Part shown: positions 1 to 5,165 of the stretch, one piece after another
How the letters are laid out: every line of letters begins with the position of its first letter
Numbering within the stretch: position 1 is the first letter of the stretch
Source: DRVV01 sp038868255
GTDB taxonomy: Archaea; Thermoproteota; Bathyarchaeia; Bathyarchaeales; Bathycorpusculaceae
DNA: 6,172 nucleotides
NCBI GenBank assembly: GCA_038868255.1
Contig: JAWCTJ010000079.1
Span: 1 to 6,172, forward strand
Direction: 5' to 3'
Notes under the pieces: generated by a model
What the model saw: the letters and a program-made list of their open reading frames with translations, nothing else
Told to the model about the DNA's origin: nothing
Database searches by the model: none
Position numbers and translations under genes: made by a program

Positions 1-30
1 CAGATAAAAGCACTGTTAGGTTAACTTATA

Positions 31-56
31 AGCTAACCGCCTAAGGCGGTTAAGCT
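31..56 (-). terminator. Hairpin directly after pcc1 (possible terminator or 3' end element)
   Basis: An inverted repeat lies one base beyond the pcc1 stop codon. Positions 34-41 pair perfectly with 45-52 (8 bp, GC-rich core, 3-nt loop). After a single bulged base at 53, positions 31-33 pair with 54-56, giving 11 bp in all. It is the strongest local hairpin I found and its placement suits a transcript end or an RNA-stabilising element. The minus-strand sequence after it (TTATAAGTTAACC) is AT-rich but lacks the long U run usual at archaeal terminators. An attenuator ahead of a further gene beyond the window edge is therefore equally possible. Confidence 0.4.
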
Positions 57-57
57 C

Positions 58-318
58 CTACTTCTGCTTTTCTGGATTCAGTAGAGAGAAAATCTTGTGG
101 ATAGTTAATATCCACCTTAAATATGCGTTTAATGATGCCCTAAGCGCAACGGTGTCTCTGGCTTCAACAGTCAAAAAAAGCGAGTTGCCCTCAATTTTTA
201 TCTCGGCTTCGTAGCGGTTTGTAGGTGGCCTTTCCATTTCAGGAGTTAACGCCCTACTTATTACATTCAGCTCTTCTTCTGATGTGAACTTCAGATGTAC
301 TGTCGCCTTGGCCTTCAT
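58..318 (-). CDS. pcc1: KEOPS complex subunit Pcc1
   Basis: This 86-residue protein matches the small Pcc1 family in length and pattern. The segment LTPEMERPPTNR (24-35) is followed by a beta strand, then ARDTVALRASLNAYLRW (53-69), the family's conserved dimerisation/Kae1-contacting helix region with its ARD and LRASLN core. In archaea Pcc1 dimerises, bridges Kae1 subunits, and with Bud32 and Cgi121 makes the KEOPS complex that transfers threonylcarbamoyl to A37 of ANN-decoding tRNAs (t6A). It acts in the cytoplasm. The ATG start lies one base after the Brix stop codon, so translation is probably coupled; the nearby GGGA is only a weak Shine-Dalgarno site. It is the last gene of the superoperon inside this window, and in many archaea prefoldin beta follows. 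The stop is TAG, and a strong hairpin comes next. Confidence 0.92.
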   Translation of the reverse strand: MKAKATVHLKFTSEEELNVISRALTPEMERPPTNRYEAEIKIEGNSLFLTVEARDTVALRASLNAYLRWILTIHKIFSLLNPEKQK

Positions 319-319
319 A

Positions 320-877
320 CTAAATTTCCCATATCAGATGGGATATTATCATCCTTGGGCCTGTTTCTCTTTTTTCTGCTGTAAACATAAATGTAACAAT
401 TATGCAGCCTGTCTGATCGATCTTCATCCTCATTAGGGCGTCATACATGCCCTTTTTGGCCTCTTCCTGTGAGGCCACTGGAAGATCGAAAAAATTCTTT
501 AATGCGTTTTTAAGATTCCCAATCTCCCCTGTAGAATTATTTAATTCTTCAATCGCGAGGGTTCTTATCCTTCTACCCCTGATCAGCGCCCCTGGGATTT
601 CACGCCTCAGCTTTACTCCACGTAGGTATATCAAGGGTGGGATTGGCTGGAGTTTCCCAAAATCCAGTTTGAATAGTTCTATTTTCCCTGGACCGCCTTT
701 CCACCTGTTTATTATAACAACCTTTTCAGCTTTAACCTCTAGGGCTTTCTCTGCAATTTCATCTTTGCTCATTTTCCCGCGGTTTACACGTAAAACGCCT
801 GGAATAACGTGGGAAAGGTCCCTGCAAAGCGTCCTTACGGACCTTGTGGGTCTCCGCGAAGTCGTTAGAAGTATCAA
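320..877 (-). CDS. Brix/Imp4-domain ribosome biogenesis protein
   Basis: This 185-residue protein is about the usual length for the single archaeal Brix-domain protein, relative of eukaryotic Imp4, Ssf1 and Rpf1. The N-terminal signature is clear: LLTTSRRPTRSVRTLCRDL (3-21), then RVNRGKMS (30-37). The C-terminal GPRMIISHLIWE (173-184) is also typical, while the middle is beta-rich. The family binds rRNA and helps pre-rRNA processing and subunit assembly; the archaeal role is inferred from that. Translation must begin at the TTG at 877-875: an in-frame TAA (the eL43 stop) lies only 9 nt upstream, and the first internal ATG (Met36) would remove the signature. The AAGG before it is a weak ribosome site, so this gene may rely on reinitiation after eL43. 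It is separated from pcc1 by one base. Confidence 0.9.
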   Translation of the reverse strand: MILLTTSRRPTRSVRTLCRDLSHVIPGVLRVNRGKMSKDEIAEKALEVKAEKVVIINRWKGGPGKIELFKLDFGKLQPIPPLIYLRGVKLRREIPGALIRGRRIRTLAIEELNNSTGEIGNLKNALKNFFDLPVASQEEAKKGMYDALMRMKIDQTGCIIVTFMFTAEKRETGPRMIISHLIWEI

Positions 878-886
878 TTTTAAGCC

Positions 887-1177
887 TTATTCTTCTTCTG
901 TCGCGCTGGCCTCTACGGTTGAGCCCTTAGCTGCCCGCCTCGCAACGGTTCCGATTTTTGTCGTCGGCGTGTATGCTCCGCCTGTGAAGGTGAAGCCGCA
1001 TTTCCCGCATTTCCAGATTCCAACGCTTACCCTTTTCACCCTTGCCAGCCCGCACTGGGGGCATTTGTGCTTCTTTTTCATTTCAGTCATTATTTTGATG
1101 TAGCGTTTTCTTACTGTTGCACCGTAGCGGGCGCCTAAGCCCCTTGTCGGTCCGACCTTTTTGGTTCTCTTACCCAT
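887..1177 (-). CDS. rpl37ae: Large-subunit ribosomal protein eL43 (L37Ae), zinc-ribbon
   Basis: From the ATG at 1177 this is a 96-residue basic protein beginning MGKRTKKVGPTRGLGARYG, the standard eL43 N terminus. A zinc ribbon of type C-x2-C...C-x2-C follows: CPQC (Cys39 and Cys42) and CGKC (Cys57 and Cys60). The next segment, GFTFTGGAYTP, is also characteristic. eL43 is a structural protein of the archaeal and eukaryotic 50S/60S subunit that binds 23S-type rRNA. A GTG five codons upstream (1192) could extend it, but the ATG is preferred: it sits in a TAATG overlap with the rrp42 stop and has GGTGA seven bases upstream. The tail ends in an acidic run (ATEEE), slightly longer than in many homologues. 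The usual downstream neighbour Rpo12 is missing; the Brix gene starts 9 nt later. Confidence 0.95.
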   Translation of the reverse strand: MGKRTKKVGPTRGLGARYGATVRKRYIKIMTEMKKKHKCPQCGLARVKRVSVGIWKCGKCGFTFTGGAYTPTTKIGTVARRAAKGSTVEASATEEE

Positions 1178-1974
1178 TATGACTTCACCCACCCTAACTT
1201 TTTCCTAATTTCCTGAGCTTTATCCCTAGCTATCTGTGCAGCTTCCATAATTTGCTTTGTGGTGAAGTATCCGCTGCCACCCTTCTGGACAGCGCATATC
1301 CTTCCTTGATCGTCAGTTGTTATCGTTAACCGTGCATCCATAACCTGCTCCTCCTCCAGCCACGGGTCCGCCACGAGTTTATCGTTTATTTTTGCAAAGG
1401 TGATTGCTATAGGATGTGTCTGCAGCTGAAGCGGGGTGTATCCGGGCTTGATTTTAACTTCGCCTTCTTGTACCTCGTAGTTGAAGATCTTCGTGTTCTT
1501 AAGTGCTGCCAGAGCTGCTAGGGCGGAAGCGTCTATCAAGTTTCCATCATGGTTGAGCACGTAAATGTCAACAAACAATACAAAAACTTTCTTCCCGGGT
1601 TCTATGCAGAGCTTCGGCAGATCAATGGCCTTTGATTCCCTTATGCCCCTGTCCACCACCCTTGCAAGTTCTATTGAGTTTTCGTCAGGCGGTCCGGGCT
1701 CAAAAGTTGGGGAGGCAAGCGGCACAAGCTCAGCGTTAACCGTGAGGACTCCGTCGTTTGGCGTATCTTGAAAAGGCTGTCCAACCTCAACCTTAACCCC
1801 AACCATAACCTCAGTTTTTCCAAGGAGCACTTTGGCTGAGCCTTCCGCCTTCTCGATAATGCCCTGTTCAACCTTTATATCGCGATAGTCATATAGGTCT
1901 CTTCCATCTAGGCGTTTCCCCTTTGATATTAGCTGTGCAATCTGTTTCTGCTTGACTCGAACAACTATCGACAT
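1177..1974 (-). CDS. rrp42: Archaeal exosome subunit Rrp42
   Basis: This 265-residue protein has the RNase PH fold and the usual Rrp42 length. Recognisable parts are RLDGRD (21-26), the stretch PNDGVLTVNAELVPLASPTF (72-91), the helix IELARVVDRGIRESKAID (101-118), DGNLIDASALAALAAL (143-158), and the late segment ADPWLEEEQVMDARLTI (202-218). Rrp42 lacks the catalytic aspartates of Rrp41. It alternates with Rrp41 in a hexameric ring, shaping the RNA channel and helping bind substrate for 3'-to-5' phosphorolysis and RNA tailing in the cytoplasm. The ATG overlaps the rrp41 stop as TAATG, with purine-rich GGGAGAGTGAAGAG upstream. The stop overlaps the eL43 ATG in the same way. These one-base overlaps on both sides imply coupled translation of ring, core and ribosomal genes. 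Confidence 0.96.
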   Translation of the reverse strand: MSIVVRVKQKQIAQLISKGKRLDGRDLYDYRDIKVEQGIIEKAEGSAKVLLGKTEVMVGVKVEVGQPFQDTPNDGVLTVNAELVPLASPTFEPGPPDENSIELARVVDRGIRESKAIDLPKLCIEPGKKVFVLFVDIYVLNHDGNLIDASALAALAALKNTKIFNYEVQEGEVKIKPGYTPLQLQTHPIAITFAKINDKLVADPWLEEEQVMDARLTITTDDQGRICAVQKGGSGYFTTKQIMEAAQIARDKAQEIRKKLGWVKS

Positions 1975-2708
1975 TACTCTTCACTCTCCCTAATGCTAAC
2001 GTATTTAGCTCTTAAGGCTTCCTTCTGCATGGCGTAAATCTTCTTGCATCCATCAATGGCCAAATTGACGGCCTTTTCAAATTCCTCAAGTGTCAGTATG
2101 CCGTCCATCTGAAGCAGCGTTATAACTCCAAGGTTCGGCATGTAAGCCACCGGCAAATCCGCAGATCCCACCTTGTCTTCAGTGTCCATCAGATCTAGGA
2201 CAATGGTGTCGTCAACTTTACCGGCTGAGCATGCGGCTACCAGGTCCCGCATGGGAATGCCCGCGTCGGCTAACGCTAAAGAGGCGACAGTTATGCTTGC
2301 GCATCTTGTTCCCCCGTCAGCCTGCAAAACCTCGATGAAAACGTCTATGGCGGTTCGAGGGTAATACTCCATGAATATTGAGGGTTCAAGGGCTTCCCTA
2401 ACAACCTTAGAAAGTTCTATTTCTCTGCGTGAAGGCGCAGGCGACTTTCTCTCCTGAACAGAGAAGGGCGCCATGTGGTAGCGGCATCGCAGAACCATCC
2501 TGTCCGGCAGGGCCAAATGCTTAGGATGCAGTTCTTTAGGTCCGTAAACTGCTGCTAGAATTTTGTTTTTGCCCTGTTCAATGTAGGCTGAACCATCCGC
2601 GTTTGAAAGCACGCCTACCTCAATCTTTATAGGTCTTAATTCATCAGGTTTTCTCCCATCAATTCTTAAGCCGTTCTTATCGATTAGAGTTTCAGGCTTT
2701 TGACTCAT
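1974..2708 (-). CDS. rrp41: Archaeal exosome catalytic subunit Rrp41
   Basis: Starting at the ATG at 2708 the protein has 244 residues, normal for Rrp41. It is the active RNase PH-like subunit, degrading RNA 3'-to-5' with phosphate and adding A-rich tails in reverse. Visible family marks are RIDGR (15-19), the phosphate/RNA-binding arginine pair in SRREIELSKVVREALEP (Arg94-Arg95), ADGGTRCAS (130-138) and the active-site motif TEDKVGSADLPVA, where Asp178 and Asp184 correspond to the conserved acidic pair. All key residues are intact, so it should be active. The first 17 bases overlap the end of rrp4. A longer version from a GTG at 2717 is unlikely because that GTG is part of the GGAGGTG ribosome site. 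The stop overlaps the rrp42 start. Confidence 0.97.
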   Translation of the reverse strand: MSQKPETLIDKNGLRIDGRKPDELRPIKIEVGVLSNADGSAYIEQGKNKILAAVYGPKELHPKHLALPDRMVLRCRYHMAPFSVQERKSPAPSRREIELSKVVREALEPSIFMEYYPRTAIDVFIEVLQADGGTRCASITVASLALADAGIPMRDLVAACSAGKVDDTIVLDLMDTEDKVGSADLPVAYMPNLGVITLLQMDGILTLEEFEKAVNLAIDGCKKIYAMQKEALRAKYVSIRESEE

Positions 2709-3411
2709 TAGAAACACCTCCTCTCTTAGCCTTCTCCTTCTTTATCATCTGAGTTATACGGTCAGTTAACCCTGAAATGTGAGATTCCTGTTCAATCTTG
2801 TTAATGGCCATCATCGCCAACTCCTCGTCCTCCAAGGTTTTTCCCGTGATTAATATAACTCCGTTCTGCCCCAGGACGATTTGGCATCCTGTTTCCTGCT
2901 TTATCATGGATATCATGGAGCCCTTCTTCCCTATAACCCTAGGTATCTTCGTCGGGGTTATCCTCACTATCTGTCCACGGGTTATCTTCCCCATGCCTGG
3001 TTCACTTACACCTAATTGCGGGTTTTGGGTTCTGTCGTATGACGTGATCTTCGCAACAATCAAGTCGCCGACATCTAAAACTTCCGTGAGGTCGTTCCTC
3101 TGCGGCTTGAAGGGCCTGTTTAAAACTTCGCTTGCCCTTAAAATTGCTTGGTAGGGCGCGTTTATGTCCACAACCCACCCGCCAAAACCAACTTCAACAA
3201 CAGTTCCTATCACAGTGTCTCCGACTTTCGGTATGTAGAATGCTCTTAGGGCAACCACGTTGATCTTCTTATCCTCATACTCGACAAGCCCTATCCTTGC
3301 AGCGTAAACCCTACTATTCTCTTTATACGTGTTCTCCCCTGCTATGTAATCGCCCTCAGCGAGCAAATCTCCAGGCGTTACAAGCTGCCTTCTCTCAAAA
3401 AATATTGGCAT
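2692..3411 (-). CDS. rrp4: Exosome RNA-binding cap subunit Rrp4 (S1 and KH domains)
   Basis: This protein has 239 residues, as expected for archaeal Rrp4. Its order is a beta-rich N-terminal domain (about 1-60, including VTPGDLLAEGDYIAGENTY), an S1 domain (about 62-125, with VGDTVIGTVVEVGFGGWVVD), and a KH domain (about 147-205) whose GxxG loop is GKKG at 161-164 within RVIGKKGSMI. A lysine-rich tail follows. Three copies of Rrp4 (or Csl4) sit on the Rrp41/Rrp42 hexamer and guide RNA into the pore; Rrp4 favours A-rich RNA in characterised archaeal exosomes. The ATG has GGTGAGG five bases upstream. It follows sdo1 by 31 nt, the widest gap inside the operon, and overlaps rrp41 by 17 nt at its 3' end. 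Confidence 0.96.
   Translation of the reverse strand: MPIFFERRQLVTPGDLLAEGDYIAGENTYKENSRVYAARIGLVEYEDKKINVVALRAFYIPKVGDTVIGTVVEVGFGGWVVDINAPYQAILRASEVLNRPFKPQRNDLTEVLDVGDLIVAKITSYDRTQNPQLGVSEPGMGKITRGQIVRITPTKIPRVIGKKGSMISMIKQETGCQIVLGQNGVILITGKTLEDEELAMMAINKIEQESHISGLTDRITQMIKKEKAKRGGVSNESKA
2715..2721 (-). promoter_or_regulatory. Strong Shine-Dalgarno site for rrp41 inside rrp4
   Basis: The minus strand reads GGAGGTG here, a near-perfect match to the anti-Shine-Dalgarno end of archaeal 16S rRNA, ending six bases before the ATG at 2708. It lies wholly within the last codons of rrp4. It decides the rrp41 start, since the alternative GTG at 2717 is embedded in the site itself. Confidence 0.8.
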
Positions 3412-3442
3412 AAATCCTCACCAAACCTAAATCAAGTAACCA

Positions 3443-4132
3443 TTATGAAATAACTTTAGCCTCTGCGTTTCCCCTCGTAACATTACCTATCTTCTCCAGA
3501 AAAGGTCCATACAGCCCCGCCGGCATTTCAAGAACACCTTGCCAGGAACCATCAGCGCGCCATTCCTCATGCTTTATTGCTCCGAAAGCCTTCAGCGTAC
3601 TATAAGCCTTGGCGGCGTACTCAGCTGGAATATGTACGCTGACTGATATCTGCTCTATCTTTAGAGGTAGAATTTGCCTCAGCAATTTTATAACTTCTCT
3701 AGCCTGTTCTTCAGTTGGCTTGAAGGGGTCTATCGGATAGTGAATCTGCTGCATGGCCTGCTCAATGCGCATGGGCGGATGGGGCAGATTGGTTTTTGGA
3801 TCAACACAGTTCTTGGATATGAAAGCTATTATCTGTCTACGCTTATCCTCAATCATCTTTCGACGCTGCTCGGTTGTAAGCTGCAGCGTTCCCTTCTTTA
3901 GGATTATATCTGCGATTTTAAGCGGATCCGTTGTTCCGAAGTTTTTACGTAGGGTCTCCTCGGAAACCTTCGCTCCCTTATTTGCATCGGAGAATATGGT
4001 TTCTGTAACCAGGACCTCGGACAGGGAAGCCAGCTTGCCTAAACGATAGTCTAAAGCCTTATCAGGCTTAACCAGAATCTCAAAATGTTCCCCGTCTTTT
4101 GAGATGCGGGCAACTGTATGTTTTTCTCCCAT
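3443..4132 (-). CDS. sdo1: Ribosome maturation protein SDO1/SBDS
   Basis: This 229-residue protein has the normal archaeal SBDS length and all three domains. The N-terminal FYSH domain (about 1-90) includes RISKDGEHFEILVKPDKAL, DYRLGK, IFSDANKG (47-53) and LRKNFGTTD (61-69). The central helical domain (about 91-165) includes LTTEQRRKMIEDKRRQII and the conserved DPKTNLPHPPMRIEQAM (111-127). The C-terminal ferredoxin-like domain carries EEWRADGSWQGVLEMPAG (189-206). In eukaryotes SBDS works with the GTPase EFL1 to release eIF6 from the new 60S subunit; in archaea it is thought to act with an EF-2-type GTPase on aIF6, which is inference here. It lies 20 nt after psmA and 31 nt before rrp4. The ATG at 4132 is chosen because it begins the conserved N terminus (MGEKHTVARI) and no better in-frame start precedes it. 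Confidence 0.96.
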   Translation of the reverse strand: MGEKHTVARISKDGEHFEILVKPDKALDYRLGKLASLSEVLVTETIFSDANKGAKVSEETLRKNFGTTDPLKIADIILKKGTLQLTTEQRRKMIEDKRRQIIAFISKNCVDPKTNLPHPPMRIEQAMQQIHYPIDPFKPTEEQAREVIKLLRQILPLKIEQISVSVHIPAEYAAKAYSTLKAFGAIKHEEWRADGSWQGVLEMPAGLYGPFLEKIGNVTRGNAEAKVIS

Positions 4133-4152
4133 TTCATATTCACTCAGAAATT

Positions 4153-4875
4153 CTAGCCCTTCAAACTTTTAACGTATTCCTCTATTCTGTCCTCGCTTAG
4201 CATCTCCATCTTCTTTGTTTCTGCTGGAATCACTGCGATCTTTATTCTCGGCTGTAACTGTCTTGCCTCTAATGCTTTTAGGAGACACTTTACTGCAAGC
4301 TTTATAGACTCATCCAGGGTTAAGTTTTCACGGTATTCCTCTCGCAGTATCGCCATCGCGGTTTCTCTTCCGGCGCCAACAGCTGTTGCCTTATGCCCCT
4401 TATAAGTGCCGCTGGGATGCGTCATGAAGAGGCGGCATCCCGTTTTGTCAACCCCGCCGAATATTAATGAGACACCGAAGGGGCGTACTCCGCCATGCTG
4501 CGTATATAGCTGCTTTATATCGCAGATCCGCTTTGTCACAACCTCAACATCTATAGGCTCATCATAGGTAAGCCTGTTACTCTGAGCATAAATCCGTGCC
4601 TGATCAATTAAAATGCGGGCGTCAGAGCTTAAACCCACTATAGCTGCGCCCACATGCTCGTCGATCTTAAAAATCTTCCAGGAATAGTCCGCCTCTTCAA
4701 GGGGCTCCGTTGTCTCCTCAGCGCCTAAAACAACACCTTCCTGGCATTTTATCCCCAAAATGGTGGCTCCCCGATTAACTAGCTCCATTGCATATTCAAC
4801 TTGAAAGAGCCTACCGTCAGGTGAGAAAACAGTTATAGCCCGGTCATATGCTCCTGGAGCAGCAAATACTGACAT
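4153..4875 (-). CDS. psmA: 20S proteasome alpha subunit
   Basis: This 240-residue protein is a typical archaeal alpha subunit. It opens with the alpha-type signature: the gate motif YDR (10-12), then AITVFSPDGRLFQVEYAMEL (13-32) and VNRGAT. SWKIFKIDEHVG (65-76) contains Lys67 in about the place of the lysine that contacts the HbYX tail of the PAN/Cdc48 ATPase; that alignment is my inference. VGLSSDARILIDQARIYAQ (80-98) and FGVSLIFGGVD (133-143) are also standard. There is no N-terminal catalytic threonine, as expected, since proteolysis belongs to beta subunits encoded elsewhere. Seven copies form each outer ring and gate the cytoplasmic chamber. Its ATG has GAGG about ten bases upstream, somewhat distant. 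It is the first gene of the superoperon, behind a 290-nt gap that holds promoter-like sequence. Confidence 0.97.
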   Translation of the reverse strand: MSVFAAPGAYDRAITVFSPDGRLFQVEYAMELVNRGATILGIKCQEGVVLGAEETTEPLEEADYSWKIFKIDEHVGAAIVGLSSDARILIDQARIYAQSNRLTYDEPIDVEVVTKRICDIKQLYTQHGGVRPFGVSLIFGGVDKTGCRLFMTHPSGTYKGHKATAVGAGRETAMAILREEYRENLTLDESIKLAVKCLLKALEARQLQPRIKIAVIPAETKKMEMLSEDRIEEYVKSLKG

Positions 4876-4955
4876 TAAATATCAGCCTCACACTTCAATT
4901 TTTGCCCTTTGCAAAACACACATATAATAACTTACTAAAAACCTTTTCCTAATGC

Positions 4956-4971
4956 TTTTTAAACTTTTCCT
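4956..4971 (-). promoter_or_regulatory. Putative BRE/TATA promoter of the psmA superoperon
   Basis: The minus strand reads AGGAAAAG followed by TTTAAAAA, a purine-rich BRE-like element joined to an archaeal TATA-like box. With the usual distance of about 25 nt from box to start site, transcription would begin near 4930, giving a leader of roughly 55 nt before psmA. Two other candidates lie closer: a second AGGAAAAG followed by GTTTTTAG (4936-4950) and a TTATTATATG (4921-4930). I cannot tell which is used; only the presence of promoter-like sequence ahead of psmA is reasonably supported. Confidence 0.4.
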
Positions 4972-5004
4972 TAAACAGTATTCCCTCCGATTTTCTACTC
5001 GTCT

Positions 5005-5142
5005 TCACTCCGCTTCAGCTCCTAATGTAAGCCTATAACAACCTACTGAGTATTCATAGGCTAATTTTCGTCTTGGGCAGTTGCCTGTAATAATTTTGCC
5101 TGAATTATCCCAGCTGATATATGTGATTATTTGGGCTGCCAA
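5005..5142 (-). CDS. Doubtful 45-codon ORF in the psmA-CBS gap
   Basis: An open frame runs on the minus strand from a TGA at 5206-5208 to a TGA at 5005-5007, about 66 codons. The only usual start is a TTG at 5142, which gives 45 residues. I do not recognise the product. It contains ISWDNSGKIITGNCPRRK and YEYSVGCYRLTLGAEAE, which look more protein-like than typical intergenic translation, with two cysteines 13 residues apart. There is no Shine-Dalgarno site before the TTG, and the frame begins inside the end of the CBS gene. It could be a small protein with a non-standard start, the remnant of a decayed gene, or chance. The frame continues past the TGA for another 38 codons to a TGA at 4888-4890, which would fit a decayed gene but may be random. 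Confidence 0.2.
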   Translation of the reverse strand: MAAQIITYISWDNSGKIITGNCPRRKLAYEYSVGCYRLTLGAEAE

Positions 5143-5143
5143 G
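5072..5143 (-). ncRNA. Possible structured RNA segment between CBS gene and psmA
   Basis: On the minus strand the ends of this 72-nt segment pair: CUUGGCAG (5143-5136) with CUGCCCAAG (5080-5072), 8 bp with one bulged C. Inside, CCCA (5135-5132) can pair with UGGG (5112-5109), and AUAAUU (5108-5103) with AAUUAU (5095-5090) around a 7-nt loop, CAGGCAA. Together these make a three-way-junction shape of tRNA-like size, but it lacks a T-loop GTTCGA and an anticodon arm, so it is not a tRNA. The sequence overlaps the doubtful ORF. It could be a leader or 3' UTR element, a small RNA, or chance pairing in AT-rich DNA. Confidence 0.2.
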
Positions 5144-5165
5144 GAAGTTAGTGGCTGTAAAATTA

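Noticed and set aside
447..1103. A 218-codon open frame on the plus strand opposite the Brix and eL43 genes
   Set aside because: It is antisense to two clearly conserved genes, crosses their boundary, and its translation resembles no family; it is a by-product of their codon use.
1178..1192. A GTG start giving eL43 five extra residues
   Set aside because: The ATG at 1177 begins the conserved MGKRTKK sequence, has GGTGA at good spacing, and overlaps the rrp42 stop as TAATG like the neighbouring junction.
2709..2717. A GTG start for Rrp41 nine bases upstream of the chosen ATG
   Set aside because: The GTG is part of the GGAGGTG ribosome site, which is perfectly spaced for the ATG at 2708.
3434..3445. 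An ATG overlapping the sdo1 stop (ATG GTT ACT TGA), a three-codon mini-frame before rrp4
   Set aside because: It has only three codons, and a proper Shine-Dalgarno site serves the rrp4 ATG directly; most likely chance.
5005..5007. In-frame TGA read as selenocysteine within the gap ORF
   Set aside because: No recognisable SECIS element or selenoprotein motif is seen, and the ORF itself is uncertain.
5072..5143. A tRNA gene in the psmA-CBS gap
   Set aside because: The size and end pairing invited the idea, but there is no T-loop, D-arm or anticodon arm consensus on either strand.
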